Numbered from the stretch's first letter, positions 1-9,655 are shown. The stretch is 40,264 nucleotides of DNA from CG2-30-36-16 sp964372115 (GCA_964372115.1 CAYJPN010000042.1:1-40264); one strand, 5' to 3'. The notes: generated by a model from the letters alone, not told the origin. Numbers and translations: made by a program.

Positions 1-35
1 CTAATCACATAAAAATTTCTGTGAAAATATTGTGA

Positions 36-55
36 CCTTTTTAGAGTGAACTCAT
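36..55 (+). promoter_or_regulatory. Palindromic motif upstream of the first kinase gene
   Basis: A 20-bp stretch with the core GAGTGAACTC (44-53; half-sites GAGT and ACTC) lies 34 bp before the ATG at 90. The same sequence, with one difference, occurs at 10541-10560 before another histidine kinase gene. A shared operator or promoter element is an inference; no regulator is identified. Confidence 0.4.
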
Positions 56-89
56 AGATAAAAAAAATAAACATTAGGAGCTCTTTTTT

Positions 90-1715
90 ATGTTAGTGTT
101 AATTATTGAAGATGATTTGGGATTAACCGAACTTGTAAAAGAAATAATAAATGAATGTGGTTTTCAATTAATATCTGCCCAGTCCGGAGTAGAGGCACTC
201 GAACAATTTAAAAAAAATACCCCCGACTTAATAATTTTGGATTTCAGACTTCCTGATATGGATGGTAAAGAATTTATTACAGCATTAAGTAAATCTGTTC
301 CGGTTATCCCCCCATTTTTAGTTTCTACCGGGCAAGGAGATGAGGACATTGCAGTTGAAATGATGAAACTTGGAGCAAAAGATTATCTGATAAAAAATGG
401 CTATTTTCTAAATAAATTGCCCGAGGTTATTAAAAGAATTTATAACAAAATTGAAAATGAAAAAAAACGTAAACTTACAGAAGAAGCCCTTCATCAAAGC
501 GAAACGCAATTCAAACAATTAGTCTGGGCTATGCAGGTGGGTGTAATTCTACAACGTACCGATTCGGAAATATTTTTAAGTAATCCCAAGGCAATGGAAT
601 TGCTCGGGTTGAGTGAAAACCAGTTGCTCGGTAAAACTTCGTTCGACCCTGATTGGTATGTAATTCACGAAGACGGCTCACCTTTCCCAGGCAATACACA
701 TCCTGTTCCCCGCGCAGTAGAAACCCGCCTGCCGGTTCGAAATATTGTTATGGGAGTTTATCGTCCTGCTCAGCAAGACAGGGTTTGGATATTAGTTGAT
801 GCTGTTCCAGAATTAGGCACAGATGGCTCTGTTCGGCATGTTGTTTGTACATTTACGGATATAACGGCGCTGAAGTTAGCGGAAGAAAAATTGATAAAAA
901 TGAACGAACAGTTACATGCATCCTCCGCGCTTTTGGCACAAAATCTTACTGAAAAAAATAAACTTGTTGATGAACTTACCGAAACAAAAGAAAAACTTGA
1001 AAAATTAAACTCGGAAAAAGATAAATTCTTTTCAATAATAGCGCATGATTTAAAAAGTCCGTTTCAAGGGTTTCTTGGTTTAACGGAAGTAATGGCTGAA
1101 GGAGGAGACGATATAACAAAAGAGGAAATTGTATCATTCAGCAGGGATTTAAATGAAAACGCCAATAATCTTTTTAAACTTTTGCAAAATTTGTTGGAAT
1201 GGGCTCAGATGCAAAAAGGCGCAATTGAGTTTAATCCCTCCCAAATATCGCTCGAAGAAATTATTACGCAAAATATTGATTTAATAAAAAACAGAGGTAT
1301 ACAAAAAGGAATTGATATAGTTTTCGATTTTTCATCAAACCAAATAGTTTTTGCCGATGAAATATTACTTCATTCTATTTTGCGAAATCTTTTATCAAAT
1401 GCAATCAAATTTTCATTTAAGGGCGGAGTGGTATACGTAGATGCGAAAGAGGATGAAAATGGTATGGCTGAAGTTTCTATTAAAGACGGCGGAATTGGTA
1501 TGACGGAAGAGATGCGAAAAAAGATTTTTATAGTTGGAGAAAAAGTGAACCGCGAAGGAACTGAAAGAGAAAAAAGTACCGGGTTGGGTTTACTTCTTTG
1601 TAAAGAATTTGTTGTTAAGCACGGTGGTAAAATTTGGGTTGAGAGTGAAGAAAATGCCGGAAGCATTTTTCACTTTACACTGCCGAAGGTAAATATTTTT
1701 TCAAAAAAGGATTGA
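90..1715 (+). CDS. Response regulator-PAS-histidine kinase hybrid
   Basis: This cytoplasmic two-component protein of 541 residues has no membrane segment. Residues 1-120 form a receiver domain (acidic pair near 8-9, phospho-acceptor D51, conserved K102). Residues 135-262 form a PAS domain, followed by a coiled coil at about 263-312. The HisKA domain has the H-box around H319 (IIAHDLKSP), and the HATPase domain shows an N-box at 433-441, a G1 box DGGIG at 466-470 and a G2 box GLGL near 498-501. With the receiver at the N-terminus, it probably takes a phosphate or signal from an upstream kinase and then phosphorylates a separate partner. An AGGAGC ribosome site at 75-80 supports the ATG at 90. 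The input ligand is unknown, and no cognate output regulator is adjacent. Confidence 0.93.
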   Translation: MLVLIIEDDLGLTELVKEIINECGFQLISAQSGVEALEQFKKNTPDLIILDFRLPDMDGKEFITALSKSVPVIPPFLVSTGQGDEDIAVEMMKLGAKDYLIKNGYFLNKLPEVIKRIYNKIENEKKRKLTEEALHQSETQFKQLVWAMQVGVILQRTDSEIFLSNPKAMELLGLSENQLLGKTSFDPDWYVIHEDGSPFPGNTHPVPRAVETRLPVRNIVMGVYRPAQQDRVWILVDAVPELGTDGSVRHVVCTFTDITALKLAEEKLIKMNEQLHASSALLAQNLTEKNKLVDELTETKEKLEKLNSEKDKFFSIIAHDLKSPFQGFLGLTEVMAEGGDDITKEEIVSFSRDLNENANNLFKLLQNLLEWAQMQKGAIEFNPSQISLEEIITQNIDLIKNRGIQKGIDIVFDFSSNQIVFADEILLHSILRNLLSNAIKFSFKGGVVYVDAKEDENGMAEVSIKDGGIGMTEEMRKKIFIVGEKVNREGTEREKSTGLGLLLCKEFVVKHGGKIWVESEENAGSIFHFTLPKVNIFSKKD

Positions 1716-2041
1716 TTAGCTGCGCGGCTGGGTATAAATTTTTTTTAGTTAGAACCCAATCTGATTGTAAGAGCGGTATAAACTCTGCATACGAAAAGCC
1801 GCCGGGTCTTATTGTATGTGATGTTTTAATTTCCCCGCAAAAACTGATATTAAGTTTAAAAAAGTTTTGATTTGGAAAAAACAATGATCCTAAAGTTAAG
1901 ACATCAGCAATTTTAGTCATTATATCTTCCCATCCGAAAGTTTGTAAAAAGTGCCCAAAACTTTTTATTGTAGAAATCAATATTAATAAAACTTTTTTTG
2001 CAAATCTGCTTATACTTTACTTCCTAAATTAATAACCACTC

Positions 2042-2070
2042 AACCGCGCTGCGCAGGTTTCGACTTTTTT
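2042..2070 (+). terminator. Candidate rho-independent terminator
   Basis: The arms AACCGCG and CGC(A)GGTT form a 7-bp stem with one bulged A and a CTG loop, followed shortly by TTTTTT. It lies about 330 bp past the kinase stop codon, which weakens the call. Confidence 0.35.
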
Positions 2071-2111
2071 AGACTTAATTAAAACCGAACTTTGATCAGT
2101 TGAAATAATTA

Positions 2112-2144
2112 CCGCTGAATAACAAAATTTTCCCGCTTAGTACA
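2112..2144 (+). promoter_or_regulatory. Tandem CCGCT direct repeat (operator candidate)
   Basis: CCGCTGAATAAC at 2112 and CCGCTTAGTACA at 2133 are direct repeats whose starts are 21 bp apart, two helical turns. The same arrangement occurs at 3920-3952 ahead of the chemoreceptor gene. Direct repeats on one face of the helix suit a dimeric response regulator; that role is inferred. Confidence 0.5.
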
Positions 2145-2229
2145 AACATCATAAAAAGGAATTAATTTTTTACGATAGTTGTCTTAGCGTTTAAGGATTA
2201 CAACGTGATATATCGATGAAAGAGAAGTA

Positions 2230-3300
2230 ATGATGAAGAAGATATTAGTAATTGAAGATGACAGAGAATTGAGGAGCAATATCCGTGAACTGTTGGAAAA
2301 TGAAGGATATAAAGTTGAGTCCGCCGACAACGGGAAAAAAGGATTGGAAAAGGCACGTAAGAATTTTCCGGATTTGATTGTAAGCGATATAATGATGCCT
2401 TACATGGATGGATTTGAGCTTTTAGAAGAACTGATGAAAGATCCGGAAACATCCTCCATTCCGGTAATATTTTTAACGGCAAAAGCAGAGCCTGAAAATT
2501 TGAGAAGAGGGATGAAATTGGGCGCCGACGACTATTTATTTAAACCGTTTCGCCTAAGTGATCTGCTTGATGCAATTGAGACAAGATTAAAGAAGAAAGA
2601 AATAACAGATCAGAAAATTAAAGCTATTCAAGAACAGATTTCAACAAAAATTCCTCATGAGCTAAGAACACCATTAGTTCCGATTTTAGGCTTTGCGGAA
2701 ATGATAGATGATGAAGATGATATTGCCCAGGTAAAAGAGATGGCTAAAATCATCAGAAAAAATGGCAAAAAACTCCACCAAAAAATTGAAAAGTTTTTAC
2801 TTTATAATAATATAGTTATGGAAGAAAAAAATATCGGCGAAAAAACAGAAAACAAAACATTTACAATTTTAGACGAAAGTATATTTTTCCAATGTTTCTC
2901 CGAAATTGAAGAAAAATTAAAACCTAAAGAGCGTGTTAAAATGATTGTGGAAACCTCGTCTGTACAAATCTCCGAATTAAATTTAATAACTGTGGTGGGG
3001 GAATTAATAGAAAATGGTTTAAAATATTCGGATGAAAATAGTCCTGTAACTGTGGTAGGAACTAATGAGAAAGATGTGTATAAACTTACCATAACCGACC
3101 AAGGAAGAGGGATGACAAAAAAAGAAATAAATTCAATAAATGCATTCGAGAAATTCGGACAACAACAATTTACCGAAATCGGTTTAGGATTAGGTTTAAC
3201 AATAGTAAAAAAGATAATAAATTCTAACAATGGAAGTTTTTCCATTAAAAGCGAATTAAATAAATATACTACTTGTGAAGTATTAATTCCCATTAATTAA
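2230..3300 (+). CDS. Receiver domain-histidine kinase fusion
   Basis: The 356-residue cytoplasmic protein joins an N-terminal receiver domain (D9/D10/D11 acidic cluster, phospho-acceptor D53, K105) to a kinase core. The H-box IPHELRTPL places the phospho-acceptor at H143. The HATPase domain shows an ELIENGLKYS N-box, a DQGRGM G1 box and a GLGLGLT G2 box near the C-terminus. There is no sensor domain between receiver and kinase, so input probably comes by phosphotransfer or protein contact. Two ATGs (2230 and 2233) follow AGAGAAGT; either could be used. The small gene at 3314 starts 13 bp after the stop and is probably co-transcribed. The tandem CCGCT repeat about 85 bp upstream is a candidate control site. 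Confidence 0.92.
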   Translation: MMKKILVIEDDRELRSNIRELLENEGYKVESADNGKKGLEKARKNFPDLIVSDIMMPYMDGFELLEELMKDPETSSIPVIFLTAKAEPENLRRGMKLGADDYLFKPFRLSDLLDAIETRLKKKEITDQKIKAIQEQISTKIPHELRTPLVPILGFAEMIDDEDDIAQVKEMAKIIRKNGKKLHQKIEKFLLYNNIVMEEKNIGEKTENKTFTILDESIFFQCFSEIEEKLKPKERVKMIVETSSVQISELNLITVVGELIENGLKYSDENSPVTVVGTNEKDVYKLTITDQGRGMTKKEINSINAFEKFGQQQFTEIGLGLGLTIVKKIINSNNGSFSIKSELNKYTTCEVLIPIN

Positions 3301-3313
3301 TAAGAGGTGAGTT

Positions 3314-3640
3314 ATGAACGATTATCAAGTTTTGAGAATATATTTTGAAAAAATACTGATGCTGATTAATATTATTGAATGGCGCACTAATCAATTGCAA
3401 AAAAAAATAACTTCGAGTGGAGCCCAATGCGACTACGATTGTTTTTTAAAGATTTTGAATGATGTAAAAAACAGGAATAAATATCTAAAAGAAAAGTTGG
3501 CAGCCTTCGCTTTCCAATTGACAGAAGATGATGAAAAAATTACCGAAATATTAGACGCAGTATATTTGAATCAAAGAAAACTTGGAGCTATTTACGATGG
3601 ATTAATCTACTCCCAAAGTATTGGCGAACATTTAAATTGA
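3314..3640 (+). CDS. Small helical protein, partner of the upstream kinase
   Basis: I do not recognise this 108-residue protein. It lacks a signal peptide and membrane segment, is rich in K, E, I and L, and reads as a bundle of amphipathic helices with one cysteine pair (residues near 39-43). Ribosome site AAGAGGTGA precedes the ATG. It follows the receiver-kinase gene by 13 bp, so the two are probably one operon, and it may modulate or relay from that kinase. A histidine phosphotransfer role is not supported because no HPt-type histidine motif is visible. Confidence 0.65.
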   Translation: MNDYQVLRIYFEKILMLINIIEWRTNQLQKKITSSGAQCDYDCFLKILNDVKNRNKYLKEKLAAFAFQLTEDDEKITEILDAVYLNQRKLGAIYDGLIYSQSIGEHLN

Positions 3641-4229
3641 GATAAACTAATTCGTTGAAAAATAATATCACTTCTCTATCAGCACGCTCACTTCAGGGCA
3701 TCTTTAAAAACTCTCTTCGAAAATCCGGTTTGGCAGCATATACCCGTAGTTAATGGAAAAGTATTTAGAGAAGCCCTTCATTTATTTTAAATTCCCGGCG
3801 CAATTTTCAGGTTTTAGTTAAAAATTAGAAGATGGGTTATATAAAATAACCCCGATGATATAAACTAATTTTTGTGTCCGACTAAAAGATATCCTTCCTC
3901 ATCTGCATAGGAAAAATTCCCGCTTAATAACAAAAAATAACCGCTTAGTACAGATTGACTTATAAAATGATGTTTGATGCCGATAATTATTTTGGTGTCG
4001 AACATTAGACTTTAGTAATTAAATCGTATAGCAGATGAGGCATTGTTCTTATAAACACAAACTGATTCGATTAAAAAATGAAAAAAAATTCGAACATTTT
4101 CAAGCATTTATAATCGTGTTCGATAAAAACAATTTTCTAAAGAATGTAAAAATTACAAACTGTAAAAAAATTTCATAAACAAATATATCAAACAAAACAA
4201 ATTATTATTCAACAAATTTAGAGGACAAA
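3641..4229. other. Intergenic region upstream of the chemoreceptor
   Basis: This 589-bp non-coding stretch carries the second tandem CCGCT repeat at 3920-3952, with a TATAAAAT-like box at 3961-3968 just after it. No open frame with coding character was seen. Confidence 0.5.
3920..3952 (+). promoter_or_regulatory. Second tandem CCGCT direct repeat
   Basis: CCGCTTAATAAC at 3920 and CCGCTTAGTACA at 3941 repeat with the same 21-bp period as the site at 2112. A TATAAAAT-like box starts at 3961. The downstream chemoreceptor gene begins at 4230, implying a leader of about 260 nt if transcription starts here. Confidence 0.5.
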
Positions 4230-6419
4230 ATGAACTGGTTTAAAAATCTGAAAATCGCGAAAAAACTTATTTTAAGTTTTTTCATTGTGGCTTTAATAGC
4301 CGGTATTATCGGGTACGAAGGTATCGTAAGTCTAAAAGAGGCGGATGATTCCGATACAGTTTTATATGAAATGCACACTGTTCCGTTATCTATTCTTGGC
4401 AAAATATCTACAGCCTACGAGAGAGAAAGAGCAAATATCCTGGAAGTTCTTTTCGCTAAAGATGCCGCACTAAGAGCCGATCAGCATAAAAGAATTGCTG
4501 ATAGAAGTGCCGAGGTTGATCAACTTATTTCGGAATATAAAAAATCTATTAAAGATGATTTAGACAAGAAATTATTTGAAGAATTTTCAAACTACGTAAC
4601 AACTTTCGATGCGTTAAGAGAAAAAGTATTGATGCTTTCCGATAAAAATGATTTTGAAGGTGCTAGATCATTATACCAGGGAGATATGGAAATAGCTCGT
4701 AAAAAGGTGGAGGCTTCGTTTGAAAAGTTGGATGAGATGAATATTAAAGATGCAAAAGAAAGGTCACATCAAAATACTGTTGAAGCAAATTCATCTATTA
4801 CATTTATGGCTATTTTTGTTTTCGGAGGGGTTCTTTTGGCAATATTTTTAGGAATTTTCATTTCAAAAATAATCGGGAATCCTGTTAAGTTATTAACTGA
4901 TGCCGCAACAAAAATTGCAGCCGGTGATACAAGTGTGATTGTTAAAGTTGCCTCGCGTGATGAATTTGGAACTCTTGCAACAACATTTAATGCAATGGTC
5001 GAAAAAATTGAAATGCAAATTCAGTACCTTGAAAACCTTCCCACACCTGTTATGATTGTGGATAAGGAATATAATGTTACATACTTGAATAAGATGGGAG
5101 CCCAGGTAGTTGGCAAAACACAAGAAAGTTGTTCAAATCAAAAATGCTACAACCTATTTAAGACCGGGCATTGCAATACACCTGAATGTCGTGTGCGTCA
5201 GGCTATGGAACAAAAATCGATTAGATCAGGAGAAACAATAGCAAAACCACAGGGAAAAGATATTCATATTATGTACACCGGTAGCCCCGTAATAGACCGC
5301 ACAGGAGCCCTCGTTGGCGGTTTAGAGTTTGTTGCCGATATATCCGAATCAAAAGAAAATCAAAATTATCTTGCAAGATCTACAAATGCTCTATTAAGGG
5401 AGATGGATAAATTTGCAGATGGTGATTTAACTGTTGAAGTAGTTCCCGAAAAAGAAAATGATGATATTGGCAGACTATTCAATGGATTTAATAAGTCTGT
5501 TCAAAATATTAAGGACATTGTGGCTAATGTAATTTCGGCTGTACAAGCAACCGCAAGTGCAAGCACACAGATATCGTCCAGCACTGAAGAAATGGCAGCC
5601 GGCGCGCAGGAACAAAGTGCTCAAACTACAGAAATAGCAGGAGCTATCGAGCAGATGACAAGTACAATATTTCAAACTACAAAAAATGCATCGTCAGCGG
5701 CAGAGCAGGCTAAAAAAGCAGGTATAGCCGCAGAAGAAGGTGGCAGCGTTATTAAAGAAACAATTGACGGGATGAACCGGATTGCCGAAGTTGTAAAAAA
5801 TGCGGCAAGTACAGTTCAGGAACTTGGAGCAAGCAGCGAACAAATAGGTGCAATTGTACAGGTGATAGATGATATTGCCGACCAGACAAACTTACTTGCG
5901 TTAAACGCGGCAATAGAAGCAGCCCGTGCCGGCGAGCAGGGAAGAGGTTTTGCAGTTGTGGCAGATGAAGTGCGCAAACTTGCAGAACGCACAACAAAAG
6001 CAACCAAAGAAATAGGTGAGATGATAAAGAAAATACAGAAAGAAACCGGCGGCGCAGTAAAATCGATGGAACTTGGAACTAATGAAGTTGAAAAAGGAAA
6101 AGAATTCGCAGAAAAATCAGGCAGATCATTAAAAGAAATTATAGTTAGCGCAAACGGTGTTGTTGATGTTATAAACCAGGTAGCCGCGGCAAGTGAAGAA
6201 CAATCCACGGCGGCAGAACAAATCAGCAGATCTATTGAAGGAATAAGCAGTGTTACGCAGCAGTCCGCTGCCGGAATACAGCAAACGGCAAGAGCTGCAG
6301 ACGATCTGAATAATTTAACAGTAAACTTACAAAATCTTATTGATCATTTTAAAATAGATTCAGGTAAAAGAAATGGAAGGTTGTCGGTAAGGGAAAATGG
6401 TGTATTGGTAAAATCATAG
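4230..6419 (+). CDS. Methyl-accepting chemotaxis protein with cysteine-rich PAS
   Basis: This membrane chemoreceptor has 729 residues. A first membrane helix at about 11-30 and a second at 190-213 bracket a helical four-helix-bundle-type sensor. A HAMP domain (214-265) leads to a cytoplasmic PAS domain (266-375), a second HAMP-like segment (380-430) and the methyl-accepting signalling domain. The highly conserved hairpin tip that contacts CheA and CheW spans about 547-590. The PAS domain holds four cysteines (C301, C306, C315, C320), a pattern that suggests a redox-active or metal/haem cofactor; no CxxCH haem motif is present. TTAGAGGAC gives a good ribosome site. The cheW gene follows after about 56 bp. 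CheA, CheY, CheR and CheB are not in the window. Confidence 0.95.
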   Translation: MNWFKNLKIAKKLILSFFIVALIAGIIGYEGIVSLKEADDSDTVLYEMHTVPLSILGKISTAYERERANILEVLFAKDAALRADQHKRIADRSAEVDQLISEYKKSIKDDLDKKLFEEFSNYVTTFDALREKVLMLSDKNDFEGARSLYQGDMEIARKKVEASFEKLDEMNIKDAKERSHQNTVEANSSITFMAIFVFGGVLLAIFLGIFISKIIGNPVKLLTDAATKIAAGDTSVIVKVASRDEFGTLATTFNAMVEKIEMQIQYLENLPTPVMIVDKEYNVTYLNKMGAQVVGKTQESCSNQKCYNLFKTGHCNTPECRVRQAMEQKSIRSGETIAKPQGKDIHIMYTGSPVIDRTGALVGGLEFVADISESKENQNYLARSTNALLREMDKFADGDLTVEVVPEKENDDIGRLFNGFNKSVQNIKDIVANVISAVQATASASTQISSSTEEMAAGAQEQSAQTTEIAGAIEQMTSTIFQTTKNASSAAEQAKKAGIAAEEGGSVIKETIDGMNRIAEVVKNAASTVQELGASSEQIGAIVQVIDDIADQTNLLALNAAIEAARAGEQGRGFAVVADEVRKLAERTTKATKEIGEMIKKIQKETGGAVKSMELGTNEVEKGKEFAEKSGRSLKEIIVSANGVVDVINQVAAASEEQSTAAEQISRSIEGISSVTQQSAAGIQQTARAADDLNNLTVNLQNLIDHFKIDSGKRNGRLSVRENGVLVKS

Positions 6420-6475
6420 TTGAAGAAAAAAACAAGAGTTAAAATTAGTAATTCATAAATCGATAGAGGTTATTG

Positions 6476-6958
6476 ATGAGTACGGAAATAAAACAAAAAG
6501 ACAATCAAGAACTGCTTCAGTTAGTAAGTTTTAATGTCGGCAGTGAAGAGTTCGGAATAGATATACTAAAGGTTCAGGAGATTATTAGGCTGATTAATAT
6601 AACCGAGGTTCCCAATTCTCCAGACTTTATAGATGGCATTATAAATTTAAGAGGAAAGGTAATTCCGGTAATCGATTTAAGAGTAAGACTTGGGTTAACA
6701 AAAATTGCACACAACAACAGTACGAGAATTATAGTTGTTGAGGTAAACAGCATGACGGTTGGATTTATAGTTGATGCGGTTAGTGAAGTATTAAGAATTC
6801 CGAGGAATATAACTGAACCGCCCCCTTCAATGGCCGCGGGGATGAATTCGGAATTTATAACCGCAGTTGGCAAACTTGAAGACCGATTGTTAATACTTTT
6901 AGATCTGGAAAAAATATTGTCGACATCTGAAAAAGATGAATTAATTGAAACAAGATAA
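6476..6958 (+). CDS. cheW: Chemotaxis coupling protein CheW
   Basis: The protein is a single CheW domain of 160 residues that would link chemoreceptor signalling domains to the kinase CheA at the inner membrane. Diagnostic segments are VSFNVGSEEFGIDILKVQEI near the N-terminus and the NLRGKVIPVIDLR block. ATG at 6476 is preferred over TTG at 6473 because GAGG at 6466-6469 is well spaced from it. It follows the receptor gene and ends in a clear terminator, so receptor and coupling protein form a two-gene unit. Confidence 0.93.
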   Translation: MSTEIKQKDNQELLQLVSFNVGSEEFGIDILKVQEIIRLINITEVPNSPDFIDGIINLRGKVIPVIDLRVRLGLTKIAHNNSTRIIVVEVNSMTVGFIVDAVSEVLRIPRNITEPPPSMAAGMNSEFITAVGKLEDRLLILLDLEKILSTSEKDELIETR

Positions 6959-6980
6959 GCATCCCCGTCCCGAAAAAAAT

Positions 6981-7018
6981 CCGGCTCCGAACTTAAATGA
7001 GGAGTCGGTTTTTTTTGT
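6981..7018 (+). terminator. Terminator after cheW
   Basis: CCGGCTCC at 6981 pairs with GGAGTCGG at 7001 (one G-T pair) across a 12-nt loop and is followed by a run of eight T. Confidence 0.85.
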
Positions 7019-7183
7019 TTCAAATAATTAAACTTCCATTCAATAAATTTTTGAAGACAAAATGAATAAGTTCAAAAAAAAATTGCGAAATGTTTATTCC
7101 AAGTTTTATTTTTACCATTTTAATATCATGTAATACAAGGTTTGAAGGTATCGAAAGTTTCAGAACGAATATATAAGACTATT

Positions 7184-8575
7184 ATGAAAAAGTTTACAAA
7201 AAATATAGTATTAACAATTTATTGCAAAATATTTTCAATGATATTCATTCTTATCTTTTTTAATGCCAATGCACAAGTCATCAAGACAGATACAATGTTA
7301 ATTGATGCAGAATTTACTTGCTCGAATGATTATATAAAAAACACTTTTGAAAAACCGGAATTAAAAAAAGATGATGAATCCTTTATACTTAATCTACTGC
7401 AAAGAGCAAAGCTTAGTGGCGATTGGTGGGGATTTAGAAATGTTTTATCTGAAAACGGTTTTGACTTTGAACTTATTTATAAAGCCGACCTGTTATCCAA
7501 TATTTCAGGTGGAGCTCGAAGAGCAACAACTACACTTGATAATATAGATATTATTTTGTTGGCTGATTTGGAAAAAAGTATTGGTTTTAATAATACAAAC
7601 TTAACAGTTCATTTTCTTGGAAACAGCGGTGGAGTTCCTTCTGAGTTGGCAGGCGCATCACAAGGAATAAGCAATATAGAAGCTGTGTCTGCATGGAAAT
7701 TTTATCAAATACTTATCGAGAGAAAATTTTTTGATGAGCGATTTTCGGTTGCTCTGGGATTGTACGATCTCAATTCGGAGTTTGACGTAAGAGAAACTTC
7801 CGGCATTTTTATAAATCCTTCTCACGGTATAGGCGATGAAATTGCTAAGAGCGGTCTAAATGGTCCGTCAATTTTTCCAACAACCTCCGCAGCAATTAGG
7901 TTTAAATATAAGTCTGAAAATGGAAATTATTTTCAGACGGCTATTTTAGACGGAGTCCCGGGCAATCCTGATAATCCAAACGGAACTCACATCATCTTAA
8001 ATAAGAAAGATGGTTTATTGTTAACAGCAGAGATTGGAATTATAAGCGAATCGGATGAACAGCTCGATAATAAAATTGCGCTGGGTGCATGGACTTATAC
8101 CTCTAAGTTTGAAAAAGCTAATTTAACCGGTACTTCTGGAAATGCGATTTCTCTTAAAAAAAATTATGGCTTTTATATAACTGCCGAAAAGTTACTCACA
8201 GCCAATTTTGAAAACCCGTCGAAAAATTTATCTGCGTTTCTAAGAATTGGTTATGCTAATAAAAATATTAATCCCGTTGATTTTTATATAGGTACAGGAT
8301 TAAAATTTACCGGTTTATTTTTTGGAAGAGATATGGATGAGATGGGAGTTGCTCTCGCATTTTCTCATAATTCCTTTTTCTTTAGGAACAACGCCGAAAT
8401 ATTGGAAGAAATGATAATGAAGGAATTCGAACTAAATATAGAAGCAACATATTTGATGCAGCTTACGCCTTGGCTAAAAATTCAGCCGGACGTGCAATAT
8501 ATAATAAATCCATCATGCTGTCCTAAAACTAACTCCGCCTTTGTAATCGGTTCGAGGATTGAAATAAATTTTTAA
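7184..8575 (+). CDS. OprB-like carbohydrate-selective porin
   Basis: The predicted outer-membrane beta-barrel has about 463 residues from ATG 7184. A signal peptide (MKK start, hydrophobic IFSMIFILIFF core, ANAQ cleavage region) leads to the GDWWGFR motif near the mature N-terminus and repeated amphipathic strands, ending in a C-terminal aromatic residue (EINF). This order of features matches the OprB family of sugar-selective porins. A TTG start at 7142 would put 14 extra residues before the signal peptide, so I prefer the ATG. The gene stands alone after a terminator. A sugar substrate would suit the cellulase further on, but the link is inferred. Confidence 0.85.
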   Translation: MKKFTKNIVLTIYCKIFSMIFILIFFNANAQVIKTDTMLIDAEFTCSNDYIKNTFEKPELKKDDESFILNLLQRAKLSGDWWGFRNVLSENGFDFELIYKADLLSNISGGARRATTTLDNIDIILLADLEKSIGFNNTNLTVHFLGNSGGVPSELAGASQGISNIEAVSAWKFYQILIERKFFDERFSVALGLYDLNSEFDVRETSGIFINPSHGIGDEIAKSGLNGPSIFPTTSAAIRFKYKSENGNYFQTAILDGVPGNPDNPNGTHIILNKKDGLLLTAEIGIISESDEQLDNKIALGAWTYTSKFEKANLTGTSGNAISLKKNYGFYITAEKLLTANFENPSKNLSAFLRIGYANKNINPVDFYIGTGLKFTGLFFGRDMDEMGVALAFSHNSFFFRNNAEILEEMIMKEFELNIEATYLMQLTPWLKIQPDVQYIINPSCCPKTNSAFVIGSRIEINF

Positions 8576-8635
8576 CATCAGTGCCTTAGCATTCAACTTC
8601 ACGCAATATTTGGCAGAAAATATAAAACAAAAAAC

Positions 8636-8710
8636 ATGATGAATAATAGAAACTTGACACTTTTTACTTTCGCCTTTTTACTTTCTGGCTTGTCCGTGTT
8701 AGGTTATTAG
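8636..8710 (+). pseudogene. Possible relic of a secreted-protein gene
   Basis: The 24-residue frame begins MMNNRN, continues with a hydrophobic run (LTLFTFAFLLSGLSVLG) and ends at TAG 8708-8710. It looks like an isolated signal peptide whose mature part has been lost. It could equally be chance in AT-rich DNA. Confidence 0.2.
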
Positions 8711-9127
8711 AAATAGATTCGAGAAATATTGAACGGAAAAAAAATAGTTGGCGCTGCGTTGGTTTTGCATTAATTGGAGTATCTAATAAAAAACATTTGC
8801 ATAATATTCGCCACTAAAAATCACCGATATTTGTTAAAAAACTGTTTGAGCTGTTTTCTTTTTTGGAATGAAAATTGGTTAATATTTTTATAAATGAGCT
8901 GAAGATGATTTTAGTTAGTATAAATACTACCGAAGATATTTGCGAGATAGACATCAATCATCAAACGATGCAAGTTCATCTCGTGAAAAAGTTAAAAATG
9001 AGAAACGATTCTTTCTTGAGAACGGCTGCAATTTTTTTCTCGGTCTTCAAAGGAATATTTATTTTGTTAAAGCGGTTAGTGTTTTCTCCTATTAAGGGCT
9101 CCTCTAAAAACTAATCCATTTACATTT

Positions 9128-9160
9128 CCGTAAGCTAACGGATAACGTGTACGGAACTTG
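9128..9160. repeat. Palindrome related to the cassette-region repeats
   Basis: CCGTAAGCTAACGGA is followed by TAACGTGTACGGAAC. The same order of elements (palindrome, TAACG, ACGGAAC) is found at 37493-37520 inside a cassette-boundary repeat. Confidence 0.45.
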
Positions 9161-9655
9161 TCAATAAAAATGACACACAAAAACATTTCACTCAAAGTTA
9201 CTTTTCCCTTGAACCTTTACAGTTTCCTTCATTCTTTATTTTACATAGCTTAAATTTGGTTTGAATATATAATTTATTATCTCATTTTTGTTGACAACTT
9301 ATGGAATTCCGATTATTAAGTAAGTCGATTTAAGAAATAGAAGGACGAATGTCAAACACAAATCATGAGAATAGTAAACAATGATGTAATGATACCAATG
9401 TACAATCGTTTAATAAAAGAAGAATTATTAGGGCAACAAAAATTCGATCTTAATAACTTTCATATGGTTTAGAAAACTTGTGTTTGGTGATCAAAAAGAA
9501 ACTGTGTTTGTCAAAGAATGAAGTAGAAAAATAATAGCGGTTAAGAATGTGAATCAGATAATGATATAAAATCACTCGTTACATAAATATTAAAAACGGT
9601 CAATAATACAATACAGAAAATGAAACAAGATTATTTATAATAATAGAGAAATACC

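Larger units (their letters stand above)
1716..2229. other. Intergenic region between two kinase genes
   Basis: This 514-bp gap contains a candidate terminator hairpin at 2042-2070 and a tandem CCGCT repeat at 2112-2144. A minus-strand open frame at 1675-1980 (ATG at 1920 or TTG at 1980) overlaps the end of the upstream gene. It has no recognisable motif and no ribosome site, so I do not call it a gene. Confidence 0.5.
8576..9655. other. Long gene-poor region
   Basis: About 1.08 kb holds no convincing complete gene. A 24-codon reading frame at 8636-8710 encodes a signal-peptide-like segment and then stops. An open frame at 8875-9114 starts at TTG without a ribosome site and has no motif. A palindrome CCGTAAGCTAACGGA at 9128-9142 is related to copies at 10515 and 37493. 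The composition and fragments suggest decayed sequence. Confidence 0.5.

Noticed and set aside
1675..1980. Minus-strand frame of 101 codons after the first kinase gene
   Set aside because: It has no ribosome site and no family resemblance, and it overlaps the kinase C-terminus; coding is not supported.
8875..9114. Plus-strand frame of 79 codons
   Set aside because: TTG start without ribosome site, no motif, in a gene-poor region.
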